Source: Eulemur rufifrons (taxonomy: Eukaryota > Chordata > Mammalia > Primates > Lemuridae). Taken from it: a stretch of 64,000 bases of DNA. Positions 1-12,734 of the stretch are shown one piece after another; the stretch's first letter is position 1; each line of letters begins with the position of its first letter. The position numbers and the translations under genes are program-made. Location: positions 172,019,501-172,083,500 of the forward strand of contig NC_090989.1 in assembly GCF_041146395.1 (NCBI RefSeq), given 5' to 3'. The notes under the pieces are model-generated. The model worked only from the letters and a program-made list of their open reading frames with translations. It was not told the DNA's origin and made no database searches.

Positions 1-89
1 TTCCTAAGGAGCCAACACCACCATATCCATACTGCTTGGCCATCCTCAATTTCTGTCCTGCTTGCAGGCCTGCTGTTCCATCTGCCAGA

Positions 90-345
90 ACCACACTTCA
101 TTCTCTTCTTTCCTCATCTCTCAGCTAAAACAGCCTCTCTTCTTGATCGCAGCATCTACAGTAGATACTCAGGTGTTTCCTTTGTTGTACTTACCAAAAT
201 CTGCAATTATTTTTTGTACTGACCCTTTTCTTTGTCCTTCTTCCCATGGCAAGGTCAGCATCTCCAAGCCAGGGATGATGTCTGTCTTGATTGCTATCAA
301 ATCCACTTAACTACATGTCCTCCATCAATGTTTGTTGAATTTATA
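90..345 (+). repeat. L2-like LINE 3' remnant
   Basis: The stretch resembles the 3' end of L2 (CR1-type LINE): a pyrimidine-rich region, then 'ctccaagccagggatgatgtc' (like the L2 segment describing 'ctccatgagggcagggac'), ending in 'tcaatgtttgttgaat', the usual L2 terminal motif. It is highly diverged and non-coding. Assignment is by eye only. Confidence 0.45.
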
Positions 346-2188
346 TATGAACATACTCCAACACCATTTTCATAGATAGAGACAGCAAAATGCAGAGATG
401 AAGATAAATTCCAGGCGGAAAAACTGCCTGTCCTTGATTGTTTTCATGTTCCAGAATCACAGGTTTTCTTTCCTCCCCATCCTAACATAAATGTGAAATT
501 ATATCTAATTTTCACAAGTGGAAAGTAAAGGGAATATATACTCTCACATACTGCAATCATAAAGCTTGCTCAAAGTGTCTATATTTTTTTATTTGTGAGT
601 TAGCAAGTGAGCCAGATTTTTCTTTAGAAGTAAGATAAACCCTTTCGGAAGCTTTGCTATCTCTTTTGGGCCACTTAAGTAACACAGATATTAGAGCTGT
701 TAACACATCCCCGAGTGTCGCATTTATTGCTAAAGAACATGACTCTGGTTATATCCACTTGTGTGCATTCACTGTACAAAACAAGTATAGCAGGCTTATA
801 AAAAGTTAAAAAGTTCTTGGCTGATGTTAGTGAAATCTCTTATAAATCAAAGTACAGTGAGAGAGCTAAAGCAACTATTTTATAATAATATATAAGGAAA
901 AAAGATTTCATGGACATATGTATGTTTTAAGCAGACAAAATATTTTACAATGTTTTTCTATTTTAAACTTAAGTACTATTTTCTCATTATTATTCATTGC
1001 CCAAAGAAAATTCAGAAAGTAAAATATAGTTAATGAAAAACGATTGTACTTATTAAATTAACATAATTGCCAAAGGTATAAATTTTATTCCATACAATTT
1101 AAAACTTAAAAACTTAGTAAACATGAACTAATCAGGGATACAATGAAAATTTCATATAAATTTTATGTAAAAATAGTTGATTTTAAAGGAACATATTTAA
1201 CTCCAATGGTTATGAGTATAGTCTTTTCTGTAATTAGGAATAACTTAATGACAGTTTTTATAAACATAGCTAAACTATATATGATAATATTCATTCCCAT
1301 AAACCAGGGACAGGCACTTTCAAACGTAATTCATCCAGTCAAGTGCATCATCTATCCAGTTAAGGTTAGGCACTGGGGAGATTCTGACCTCACCAAGCAG
1401 AAGAGATCATCCCTCCCTGAAAAAACATTGCTCATTCCATACTGAAGGGATTCTGATCACCCAGATGCACAATAGTCTGACCAGTTGAGCATAGAGTCAT
1501 TTATAGGGCTTCTATGGTTTACCCACTGGTGTGAGTCCCTGGCTCAGTGGTCATGATTATGCAACACACATGTGAGGTCCATGAACTTGTGAGTCCATAT
1601 ATGTATCTATATATGCACACACTTTACTAATGACTAATGTGCCGGGGGTAACATAGTAACCCTGAGAAATTTTGGGCTCTTACAGCAAAAGGGGGGAGGG
1701 AATCAACAAGTCTATGTTTCCAGAATCAGAAAGATCCTTACAGCTTGTGCCTCCAAAGGAAAGAGGTATGAAAGTCATGTAGCACAGGCAGAAAAAAACA
1801 CCACAGATACAAAGATGTAAGGTAGAGAGACAGAAAGCTACAGGACTGTACAATCAAGAGAAGCCCTTCTGCAGAGGAGTCACAAAGGCGCCGTCCTTTA
1901 AATGTTAGAGGGAAAAAAACTCTCTACTTAAAAAAGCTAATCTACATTTGATGCTAGAGTTCTGGGGAAGTAGCAAATCTATGTCATGAGGAATTGGCTC
2001 TCCTAGCACATCCCAGAGTAAGACAAGCATGGCAGATACCTAAAGGAGAAGATTAAAACTCCCAGCCAAAGGTTTTCAGCAGCTTCTAAGAAAAGAGGAA
2101 AAGTGAAATATAAGAGCCTCATTGTAACTACATATATATACATACATATACACAAACACATACCCCCACACAGACATGCAAACACATG
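346..2188. other. Unassigned AT-rich intergenic DNA
   Basis: No gene, RNA or repeat family was recognised here. Open frames are short and stop-limited. The right end (about 2125-2188) becomes a degenerate CA/TA-rich tract that flanks the LTR starting at 2194. Confidence 0.5.
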
Positions 2189-2193
2189 CCTAC

Positions 2194-2534
2194 CGTCTTG
2201 GTCTGTTCAGGCTGCTAGAAGAAAATATCGCAGACTGGGTGGCTCATAAACAACAGAAATTTATTTCTTACACTTCTGGAGGCTGGGAAGTCCAAGATTA
2301 AGGTATCGAACAGATTCAGTGTCTGGTGAGGTCCCCGTTCCTAGATAGCTGTCTTTTTGCTGTAACCTCACATGGCAAAAAGAGGAGAGATATCTCTCTG
2401 AGGTCTCTTTTATATGGGCACTAACGCCATTCATGGTCGTAATCCCAAAGGACCCACCTTCTAATACCATACCTTGGGAATTAGAATTTCAACATACAAA
2501 TTGGAGTGGGGACATGAACATTCAGACCATATCA
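2194..2534 (-). mobile_element. Solitary MaLR (MST/MLT1-type) LTR
   Basis: Read on the minus strand, this is a typical ERVL-MaLR LTR of about 341 bp. On the plus strand it shows 'gactgggtggctcataaac', 'ttatttcttacacttctgg' and the internal 'cacatggcaaaaagag' region. It is bounded by a perfect 5-bp target-site duplication, cctac, at 2189-2193 and 2535-2539, the length expected for MaLR integration. The terminal TG has decayed to CG at the left edge, while CA is intact at the right. No internal retroviral sequence remains, so it is a solo LTR. Subfamily is not assigned. Confidence 0.85.
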
Positions 2535-2539
2535 CCTAC

Positions 2540-2715
2540 ATACTTGCACACACCCACAGACATGCAAACATACACACAAATACACACAACACATGGTATG
2601 CATACATATGTGCATAAAAATTCACATGCATGCACATACAAAAATCTACACACTTGCACACCTCCACACATTCACAACATGCATGCACACATACCTGGAC
2701 ATATGCACGCATGCA
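2540..2715. repeat. Degenerate CA/CATA-rich simple repeat
   Basis: Imperfect (CA)n, (CATA)n and ATGCA motifs fill this stretch. They resemble the tract at about 2125-2188 on the other side of the LTR; both contain 'cagacatgcaaacacat'-like words. Short open frames here are low-complexity artefacts. Confidence 0.8.
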
Positions 2716-3127
2716 ACAATGCTCATTCACACTTTATTAACTCTTTACTAAACTGCAAATAATTCTTATTATTGAAGTGAGGGTTCAGTCATTTTTATTC
2801 AGTCATTTTGTTACTTTTATAAAAGTCTGCATTCAAGAATCTCTGTAGGAATTGTTTAGATCAGTGGTAACAAAATAGATGTCCCACAAGTGGCGTCCAA
2901 TCCATAGACTCATTTATTTGGCTCACAAACTATTTAAGACACTTTGAATTGGTTGCCAGCATTTATACATCGGGAAGTTTTATATAAAAATACAGGCCTC
3001 CATCTTCTTTTGAAAAGTAAAAGATATGGCAACACTGGACTCACAGTCCTGTAATGCTAACAACTGACTGGAGCTGGGGGTTGTCAAGATCCCCCAGTGT
3101 CCAACTCCTTTAGTCTATGGTTTGTTA

Positions 3128-3290
3128 AATGTTACTGTGCATATGTACCATCTGGGGAATGTTGTTAAAATGCAGGTCCTAATTCAGCAGGTCCAAGATG
3201 AGGCCTGAGAGGCTGCATTTCTAACAAACTGTCAAATGCTGCCCTGCTTCCACTTTATGGACTGCACTTCGAGGTTCTAGTCAACCACAA
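3128..3290. repeat. Possible hAT (Charlie-type) MITE remnant
   Basis: Words such as 'taccatctggggaatgttgttaaaatgcaggtcc' and 'gaggctgcatttctaacaa' resemble the internal part of MER20/MER58-like hAT elements. Terminal inverted repeats could not be delimited, so this is tentative. Confidence 0.3.
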
Positions 3291-4189
3291 TCCCATTTTA
3301 TATCGAATTGCCAGATTTTGCCAAGATAAATATTAAATGCCCAGTTAAATTTGAATTTCAAGAATACTGAATTTTTAAAAAAGTTTAGTATGTTTCATGC
3401 AATATTTAAGATATATTTATATTAAAAAATTTGTTGTTTCTCTGAAATTCAAATATGTCAGGGCATCCTGTATTTTATCTGGAAAAATCTGTCCTCAAAT
3501 CTCAATCCACTTTACTGGCCCCTGTGGGGATTTGAATCAAGCAGATGCCGAGACAGGGATCCAGGCACATATGATTGATGGGGGGGCTCTCAAGATAAAG
3601 GGAGCCAGGGAGTGGGGCAGAACAGGGCAGGGAACAGGAGCCAAGCAAGGATGTGAGCTCAGCTGGAACTTAACTTCAGTTGGATCCCAAAACAAGCTCT
3701 AAAGCATAAACTGCCCCACAGAGTTGGTCCCACTTTTAAGCAAAGGGGTTGGCCTTTTGTTCTCTGTGTTAAGCATTGGCTGTGGGCAGCCCCAGGGCTG
3801 GGAATAACCTTCTAGGTGGGAATAACCTTCTTTGCTGAGAATTCTCTGACAAAAAAGGTAAATGTCAGCTACTAGCAACAACACTCATAGCAGCTAGGGG
3901 ATGAGTGAACCTCCCTAGAAAAGGAGATCTTGGCATCAAACACATCCACTGTGGATATTCTGGTTATAGGGAACCATTTGGACTACATACTCCATGCCCT
4001 CATATGCAAAATTCATTCATTGTTTTGATGGCTCCCAAAGGCAGCATTGTTTATTGAACTGGGTTTTTCAAAGACTTTTTTCTGTCTGGAGGCATTACAC
4101 ACCACAAGCAGCCACAGTAATACCCTATATTATACATCTCTTAATAATTTACACATGACCTTTATCTATGATTCAATCCAATTAAATCC

Positions 4190-4430
4190 AGCAAATAGTT
4201 ACTGAGCACTTACTATGTGCAAATCATAACATATCGTTTGATCTTTTCAAGCACTTTGTGGGCATAAGCGGGCCAGGTATCCTCAGCTTCATGCTTAACA
4301 GATTATAGAACACAAGGTATACCAAATGCAACTCCTTTAAATAGAGTTGAGAGCTGCATAGAGGTTAATTTACTTTCCCAAAGTCACAAAGGTGAAATGC
4401 AGATAAAGCAGAACTGAAAAACAGGTTTTC
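4190..4430 (-). repeat. MIR SINE remnant, antisense
   Basis: The order 'gagcacttactatgtgc', then 'gaggttaatttactttcccaaagtcacaaaggtgaaatg', matches the reverse complement of MIR: the 3' CORE/LINE-like tail first, then the ledge describing 'ttgcccaaggtcacacagc'. It is old and diverged, with no target duplication visible. Confidence 0.6.
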
Positions 4431-4544
4431 TCATGCTTTCTCTGTTTTTGAGTAAGTATTCAAACCAAAGTATTCCTAAATGGACATTTATAAATAATAA
4501 ACATGCCTAGTCCTAGAAGGATAGAGAAGAAATTCATCCAGCAA

Positions 4545-5160
4545 ACTTTCTTTAAAACTTTCTATTTTGAAATAATTAGAGAGTCACAGGAATTTGCCAA
4601 GATAGTATAGGGAGGTCTCATCACCCAGTTTCCTCAATGGTTACATCTGACATATTAATAGTGTAACATCAAAACAAAGATATGGACACTGGTAAAATGT
4701 GTGTGTATAGTTCTATGCCATTTTATCACATGGGTAGATTTGTGTAACCACTGTTACAATCAAGATTCAGAGCTATTCCATCACAAAGAGCTCCCTTATG
4801 CCACCCCTTATTCACATTTAGTCACATCTCACACCATCCCTAACACCTGGCAAACGCTAATCTGCTTTCCATCTTTATAATTTTGTCATTTCCTTAATTT
4901 TTATAAATGGAATCATACAATACCTGGACTATCAAGAAGAGCCTTTATCACTCAGTGTAATGTCCTTGAGTTCTATCCAAGGTGTTATATGTATCATAAG
5001 ATAAATAATAATACATAATAAATAAAATAATAAAATAATAAATAATAAATAAAAGAGTAATAATTCATTCTTTTTTATTGCTGAGTGGCATTCTATGATA
5101 TGGATGTACAACAATTTATTTAAACAGTCACCTACTGGGGGATATCTTGCTTGTTTCATG
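4545..5160 (-). mobile_element. Ancient L1 3' end, antisense
   Basis: The plus strand carries the reverse complement of an ancient L1 3' UTR ('gttctatgccattttatcaca', 'aaccactgttacaatcaaga') followed by the end of ORF2 ('ttattgctgagtggcattc'). An (AATAA)n microsatellite at about 4995-5055 interrupts it. It abuts endonuclease-region L1 sequence at about 5160, so either an internal deletion or a junction of two elements lies there. It is non-coding. Confidence 0.75.
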
Positions 5161-5865
5161 GATTTTATCTATTGTTTTCAATTTTATTAATTTCTGGCTT
5201 ATATTTATTATTTTCTTTCTTCTGCTTGCTTTGATTTTAATTTACCCTGATTTTTTCTACTTTCCTAAGATGGGAGAATATTGATTTTAGGCTTTTCATC
5301 TTTTCTAATTCCATGAATTCATTAGAAATATGCTGTTTAGTTTCCAAGCGCTTGGAGATTTTCCCGTTTTTCTATTATTCACTTCTAGTTTGAGAACACA
5401 CTTGTATGATTTCAATTATTTTAAATGTGTTGAGGGAAGTTTTAAGGCCCAAATAATGGACAACATTGGTATATATTCTGTGAGTGCTTTAACAGAATGT
5501 GTATTCTGCTATAGTTGGGTGGAGTGTTCCATATGTATTGATTAGGTCCTGTTGGTTGATGGTATTGATGATACATCCTTGCTGATTTTCTGTACAGTTG
5601 TTCAATCAGTTGTTGAGAGAAGAGTGTTGAAGTCTCCAAATATAATTATGGGTTTAGCTATTTCTTCTTTGAGTTCTATCAGTTTTTGCTTCACGTATTT
5701 TGTGGCTATGTTATTTGGTGCATACACATTTAGGAGCCCTATGTCTTCTTGGTGGACTAACATTTTTATTATAAATAATGTCCTTCTCAGTCCCTGGTCA
5801 TTTTCTTTGGTTCAAAGTTTATTTTATCTGATATTAATATAATCACTCCTGGTTTATTCTTTTTT
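5160..5865 (-). mobile_element. Ancient L1 ORF2 endonuclease region, antisense (left part)
   Basis: The reverse complement reads as the L1 ORF2 linker and endonuclease domain. The plus strand has 'gagtgttgaagtctccaaatataatt', 'gttctatcagtttttgcttca' and 'ggtgcatacacatttaggagcc'. The element is split by a younger antisense L1 starting near 5866 and resumes near 7070 at the matching position ('cactcctgg' to 'tttgcatggaaatctc'). Many stops make it a pseudogene. Confidence 0.75.
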
Positions 5866-7069
5866 CTTTCTTTCTAAAAACTAACAGCTTCACTGGTATA
5901 TAATTCACATGCCATAAAATTCACCCTGTTAAGGTGTACAATTAAGTGGTTTTTAGTGCAATCATGGAGTTATACAACTGTCATCACTAATTTTAGGGTA
6001 TTTTCATTATCAGAAAGAAACCCCATAACCGTTCAGTCACTCCCCATTCCTCCCTCTACCTAGCCCCTGGCAATTACTAACCTACCTTTGGTCTCTATGG
6101 ATTTAGCTATTCTGGGCATTTCATATAAATGGAATTATACAACACATGGCCTTTTATGACTGACTTCTTTCACTTAGCATAATGTGTTCAAGCTTCACCA
6201 TGTTGTAGCATATGTCAATACATCATTGACATGTGGCTAAATAATATTCCATTGTATGTATACACCACATTTTACTTATCCATGCATCAGTTGTTGGATA
6301 TTTGGGTTGTTTGTATCTTTTCGCTATTATGAATAATATTACTATGAACATTAATGTACAAGTTTTTATTTATATATGTTTTCATTTCTCTTGGGTCTAT
6401 ACCTAGAATTGTAACTGCTGAATCATATGGTAACTATATTTGTCTTTTTGAAGAAATGCCAAACTGTTTTCCAAAGTGGCTTCACAGTTTTACAATCTCA
6501 CTAACAATGTATGAAACTTCTCATTCTCCACATCCTCACCAATGTTAGTTATTGTCTGTCTTTTTGATTTAGCTATCTTAGTGGATGCTAAATGGTATCT
6601 CATTGTGGATTTGCTTTACATTTTTGAATGACTAATGATAGTGAATATCTTTTAATGTGTTTATTGGCCAATGGAATATTTTCTTTGAAAAAATGTTTAT
6701 TAAACCTTTTGCTCATTTTTTAAGTTGGATTATTTGTTGAGTTGTGAGAGTACTTTATGTATTCTGGATAAAATCCCTTACACATACAGGATTTGTGAAT
6801 ATTTTCTCCCATTCTGTGGACTTTGTTTTCACTTTCTCAATAGTGTCCTTGGAAGCACAAAAGTTTTAAATTCTGATGAAGTCCATTATATCTATTTTTT
6901 GTTGTTGTTGCTTTTATATTTGCATTGGTGTGATACTTAAACAACCACTGCCCAACTCAAGGTCATAAAGATTTACTCCTATGTTGTCTTCTAAGAGTTT
7001 CATAGTTTTAGCTCTTCCATTTAGGACGATAATCCATTTTGAGCTAATATTGTACATGGTGTAACTAAT
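5866..7069 (-). mobile_element. 5'-truncated ancient L1 nested in older L1, antisense
   Basis: The left edge is a T/C-rich run that looks like a decayed poly(A) tail in antisense. It is followed by an L1 3' UTR ('ataattcacatgccataaaattcaccc', 'cccctggcaattactaac') and the C-terminal third of ORF2 ('gctaaataatattccattgtatg', 'ccaaactgttttccaaagtggc'). The 5' truncation lies near 7069. Host-element sequence on the two sides rejoins cleanly, so this is a later insertion into the older L1. Reading frames are destroyed. Confidence 0.75.
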
Positions 7070-8225
7070 GTTTGCATGGAAATCTCCTCTCATTCTTTTA
7101 CTTTCAGCCTACCTATATCATAACTTCAGTGAGTTTCTTGGAGACAGAATATAGTTAGATCATGTTTTGAATCCATTCTACCACTTTCTGTCTTTTAATG
7201 GGTATACTTATATCATTTATATTTAATGTAATTATTGGCACATTAGGGCAAAAGTCTACCATTTTATGTTTTGTTTTCTGTGTTTTTTCCTGTGTTTTTT
7301 CTCTGTTTTCTTTTGTCCTGTATTTCTATAGGTTACTTGAATATCTTTTAGAATTCTGTTTTGATTTATCTATAATGTTTTTTGAGTATATATCTTTATA
7401 TGTGTAACTCTTTTAGTGGTTTCTCTAGGTATATACACGTAACTTATCACAGTCTACTGTGTCATTATTTTACTAGTTTGAATGAAGTACAAAAATCTTA
7501 CCTCCTTTATATCTCATTATCTTTCCCCACTTAGAGTATAATTGCCTTAAATATATCTATTCTCCATATACATTGAGATCCACATTATGTGTTACTATAA
7601 TTTTTGGTTCAATTGTCAAGCACAATTTAAAAAATGCAAGAAGAGAAGGAAAGCCAATAATATTTTACTCTTTCCATTTTTCTCTCTTCCTTTCTTGTGT
7701 ACCAAGATTTCTTCTTTTATACTTTCCTTATTATTCAGAGAATTTCCTTTAGCCATCTTTTTAGATTAGGTCTACTGGCAACAAATTCTCTTAGTTTTCC
7801 TTTAACTGAGAATCTTTTGATTTCTTATTCACATTTTTAAAGGATATTTTCACTGGTTATAGGATTCTGGGTTGACATTTCTTTCAGTACTTGAAAAACT
7901 GTTGTGTCATTTCCTCCTGGCATCTGTTATTTCTAATGAGAAATCTGCTGTCATTTGAATTTTTTTTTCCTGCTATAGTTAACACATCATTTCTTTCTCA
8001 CTGCTTTCAAGATTTTTTTCTTTGTCTTTTGCTTTCAGAAGTATGACAGTGATTGATGTGCTCTGGCAATGATTTCTTTGGGTTCAGCCTGTTTGGGATT
8101 TGCTCAGTTTCTTAAATCTGTATATGTATATCTTTTGCCAAATTTGGGAAATTTTCAGCTATTATTTCTTTGAGTACTTTTGCCCATTATGTTTCACCTT
8201 TCATCCTGGACTCCAAGGCTATAAA
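7070..8225 (-). mobile_element. Ancient L1 ORF2 start, inter-ORF and ORF1 region, antisense (right part)
   Basis: This continues the older L1 interrupted at 5866. It begins with the reverse complement of the ORF2 start ('cttttactttcagcctacc', 'gtcttttaatgggtatac', 'tttatatttaatgtaattattgg'). It then has inter-ORF/ORF1 sequence ('aggattctgggttgacatttc', 'gagaaatctgctgtcat', 'tttgggaaattttcagctattatttc'). It is diverged and full of stops. Family-level assignment beyond ancient L1M-type is not possible by eye. Confidence 0.65.
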
Positions 8226-8230
8226 TATTA

Positions 8231-8454
8231 TCTTTTTATTTTATTTTATTGTATTGTATTTTTTGAGACAGAGTCTCTGTCACCTGGGCTATAGTGCAGT
8301 GGTGTCATCATAGCTCACTGCAACCTCAAACTCCTGGTCTCAGGTGATCCTCAGGACTCAGCCTCCCAAGTAGCTGGGACTAGAGGTATGCGCCATCATG
8401 CCTAAATAAGTTTTCTATTTTTTGTAGAGGTGGAGTCTCACTCTTGCTCAGGCT
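8231..8454 (-). mobile_element. Truncated old Alu, antisense
   Basis: An antisense Alu body begins after a T-rich (TTTTA)n run: 'gagacagagtctctgtcacc', 'gctcactgcaacctcaaactcctgg', 'cctcccaagtagctgggac'. It stops in the left arm after 'gtggagtctcactcttgctcagg', so the 5' end is missing. The sequence type is old (AluJ-like). No clear target duplication is visible because both sides are AT-rich. Confidence 0.8.
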
Positions 8455-8459
8455 AGATC

Positions 8460-8690
8460 TTTTTTTTAAAAAAAATAATTTCTATAAGTATTACTTTTTA
8501 TATATATAGCCCTATCATATATATACGTGTATTTATATATAAAATGCATGTATATGTATAAATAACATACATAATACATAATTTATTCATATAATATGTA
8601 TGCATGGTACATTAATTAAAATATAAAAAATATAATCTAATATATACATAGGATTTATTTTATATTTAAATATATATATATAGTCTACTT
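8460..8690. repeat. AT-rich low-complexity (TATA)n tract
   Basis: Dominated by TATATA, ATACAT and poly-A/T words, with no coding or structural content seen. It separates the Alu from the downstream sense L1. Confidence 0.85.
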
Positions 8691-8704
8691 TCTCTGTTGT
8701 TCAC

Positions 8705-11700
8705 ACAAGGTATTCAACATGATGAACAAAACAGATTCCCACATATCAATAGTAACACTGAACATTAACAGTCTTAATGCTCCACTTAAAAGATACAGAA
8801 TGGATGAAAAATCAAAACCCAAGTATATACTATCTCCAAGAAATACATGTAACTCACAGGGACTCATACAGACTCAAGTTAAAGGAGTCAAAAATAATAT
8901 TTCATGTAAATGGAATTCAAAAGCAAGCAGGTGTAGCCATTCTCTTATCAGATAAAATCAACTTTAAATCAACAGTGGTAAAAAAAGACAAAGATGTTCA
9001 TTATATAATGATAAAGGAATCAATATAGCAAGAAGACATAATAATCCTAAATATATATGCCCCTAACACAGGATCTCCCAGATTCATAAAGCAAATTCTA
9101 CTAGATCTAAACAAAGAAATAAACAGCACCATAATCACCATGGACTTAACAACCCGCTGACAAATCTGGACAGATTATTGAAGAAGAAAATCAACAAAGA
9201 AATATTTGACTTAAATGAGACTCTAGAACAAATGGATCTAACACACATTCACAGAACATTCTACCCATAAACTACAGAATATACATTCTTCTCATCAACA
9301 CGTGGGATGTTTTCCAGGATTGATCATATCTTACACCACAAAACAAGTCTCAGCAAATTCAGAAAAATTGAAATCATACTATGTATCTCCTCATACCACA
9401 GTGGAATAAAACTAGAAATCAATTCCCAGAGAAACTCTCAAATCCACACAAAGTCATGGAAATTCAATAACCTGCTGTTGAACAATCCTTGGGTCAATGA
9501 TGAAATTAAAATGGAAATAAAACAATTCTTCAAAGTGAATGAGAAAGGGAACACAAGCTTTCAAAACCTATGGGATACAGAAAAAGCCATGCTAAGGTGA
9601 AAGCTCATTGCCTTAAATGCTTATATCTGTAAGACAGAAAGATTACAAATTAACAACCTAATGTCACATCTCAAGGAACTAGAAAATGAAGAACAAATAA
9701 AACCCAAAGCTAGCAGAAGAAAACAAATAAAAAAATTCAGAGAAGAACTAAATGCAATGGAAACCCAAAAAACAATACAAAGGATCAATGAAACAAAAAG
9801 TTGGTTATTTGAAAAGATAAACAAAATCAATAGACCACTAGCAAGATTAACCAAAAATAGAAAAGATTCAAATAACCTCAATCAGAAATGAAAAAGGACA
9901 CTTACAACTGATACCACAGAAACACAAAATATCATCCATGACTACTACAAAAACCTCTATACACACAAACTAGAAAATCTAGAGGAAATGGATAAATTCC
10001 TGGAAACACACAATCTCTCAAGGCTGAATTAGGAAGAAATAGAAATCATGAACAGACCAATGACAAGCAGTAAGATTGAGGCAGTAATGAGAAACCTCCC
10101 CCCAAAAATGATCTCAGACCAGATGGATTCACGTCCAAATTCTACCACACCTGCAAAGAACTGGTACTCATCCTACAGAAATTACTCCATAACATTGAGA
10201 AGGAAGGCATCCTCTCTAACTCATTCTATGAAGCCAATATCACTTTAATAACCAAAGTCAGGAAAGGACACAACAACAAACTACAGACCAATATTCCTTA
10301 TCAACATAGATGCAAAAATCATCAACAAAATACTACAAAATGAATTCAACAGCACATCAAAAAGATCATTCACTATAATCTGGTGGGTTTCATCCCAAGG
10401 ATGTAAAGATGGTTCAATATACGCAAATCAACAAATGCAATTCACCACATAAACAGAAGCAAAAACAAAGATCATATAATCATCTCAATAGATGGAAAAA
10501 AGCATTCAATAAAATGCAGCACCCTTTCATAATAAAAACCCTTAACAAACCAGGCATAGAAAGAAGATAATGCAAAATTATAAAATCTATAACATGACAA
10601 ACCCACAGCCAATATCATATTGAATGGTGAAAAGTCAAAAGCCTTCCCTCTAAAAATTAGAACAAGACAAGGATGCCCACTGTCACCACTTCTATTATAG
10701 TACTGGAATTCCTAGCCAGAGCAGTAAGTCAAGAGAAACAAATAAAGAGCATTCAATTAGGAAAGATGAAAATAAACTATCCCTGTTTGCCAACAATATG
10801 ATCTTCAATCTAGAAAACCCTAAAGACTCCACAAAAATTCTCCTAGAATTGAAATAAATTCAGCAAAGTCTCAGGTTACAAAATAAATGTACACAATTAT
10901 ATATACTAATATCAATCAAGTTGAGAGTCAAATCAAGGACTCTATATCATTTATAATAGCTACAAAGAAAATAAAATACCTAGAAATATACTTAATGAAA
11001 GAGGTGAAAGATCTCCACAAGGAGAACTGATGAAAGAAGTCATAGATGATACAAGCAAATGGAAAAACATCCCATGCTCATGGTTGGTAGAATCAACATC
11101 CATAAAATGTGCAGACTATCCAAAGTGATTTACAGATTCAATGCAATTTTCATCAAAATACCAATGTCTTATTTCACAGACCTAGAAAAAATAATCCTAA
11201 GCTTCATTTGGTACCAAAAAAGAGCCCAGATAGCCACAGCAATCTTAAGCAAAAAGAACAAATCTGGAGGCATCACGTTACCTGACTTCAAGTTATACTA
11301 CATGGCTATCGTAACCATAACAGCTGGAATGGAAAAGAATAGGAAACCCAGAAATAAAACTACATAGCTATGAACAACTGATCTTCAACAAAGCAGACAA
11401 AAACATACACTGCAGAAAGGAAGCTCTATACAATAAATGGTGCTGGGAAAATTAGATAGCCACATGCAGAAGAATGAAGCAGGACCCCTATCTCTTGCCA
11501 TATATAAAAATTACTTCAAGATGGATTAAAGATTAAAGACTTAAAAGTAGGGCATGAAATCATCAAAATTCTAGAAGAAAATGTAGGAAAAACTCTTCTA
11601 GACATAAGTCTAGGAAAAGAATTTATGACTAAAACCCTAAAGGCAAATATAGCAACAATAAAAATAAATAAATGGGACTCAACTAAATTAAAAAGCTCTG

Positions 11701-12690
11701 CACAGCAAAGAAAACAATCAACAGAGTAAACAGGCAACCTACGGTGTGGGAGAAAATATTCACAATCTATATGTCTGACAAAGGACTAATATCCAGACTA
11801 TACACAGAACTCAAACTAATCAGCAACAAAAAAAACAAACAACCCCATCAAAAACATGGACAAAAGACATAAACAGAATTGTTTCAAAAGAAGATAGACA
11901 AATGGACAACACATATATGAAAAAATGTTCAACATCACTAATCATCAAAGAAACGCAAATTAAAACCACAATGATATACTGCGTTACCCTCTCAGAATGG
12001 CCATTATTAAAAAGTCAAAAAACAACAGATGCTGGCATGGATGCAGAGAAAAAGAAATGCTAATACACTGTTGGTGGAACTGTAAACTAGTACAACCTCT
12101 GTGGAAAGAGTATGGAGATTCCTCAAAGAACTAAAAGTGGACCTACATTAGATCCAACAATCCCACTACTGGGTATCTACCCCAAGGAAAAGAAATTATT
12201 TTATCAGAAAGACACCTGAACTCAAATGTTTATCAGAGCACAATTCAAAATTGCAAAGATGTGGAATCAACCTAAATGCCTATCAATTCATGAATGGATA
12301 AAGAAAATGTGGTGTATATACATGCCACAGAGTATTACACAGCCATAAAAAAGAATGAAATAATGTCTTTTGCAGCAACTTGGATAGAACTGGAGTCCAT
12401 TATCCTAAGTGAAGTTCTGCAGGAATGGACAAATAAACACCATGTGTTCTCACTTATTAGAGCTAAACGATGGGTACACACAGGCACAGAGAGATATAAA
12501 TGACATTGTAAACTAAGAAGTGGGGAGAATTGAAAGGGGGTGATGTGTAAAAACTTACCGATTGGGTACAATGAACACTGTTCTAGTGATGGACACACTG
12601 AAAGCCCTGATTTCAGCATTATACAGGGTATTCATGTAACAAAAACATTTGTACCCCTTTAATATTTTGAAATAAATAAAATTAATTAAT
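8705..12690 (+). pseudogene. 5'-truncated L1, ORF2 pseudogene with 3' UTR
   Basis: The insertion begins inside L1 ORF2 at the endonuclease and runs to a 3' end with AT-rich tail ('gaaataaataaaattaattaattaatt'). Short surviving frames at 8777-9028, 9307-9600, 9661-9891, 11059-11367 and 12294-12503 translate to endonuclease, linker, reverse-transcriptase and C-terminal ORF2 blocks in the right order, separated by frameshifts and stops. ORF1 and the 5' UTR are absent. It is clearly homologous to, but more decayed than, the L1 at 37-44 kb, and shares a related short 3' end without the duplicated G-rich unit. It is not functional. Confidence 0.9.
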
Positions 12691-12734
12691 TAATTAATGT
12701 GTTGTGGTTTTCTTTCTTTTTTTTTAAGTCTTGC

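Noticed and set aside
2433..2762. His/Thr-rich 109-codon frame
   Set aside because: Produced by CA-rich simple repeats after the LTR.
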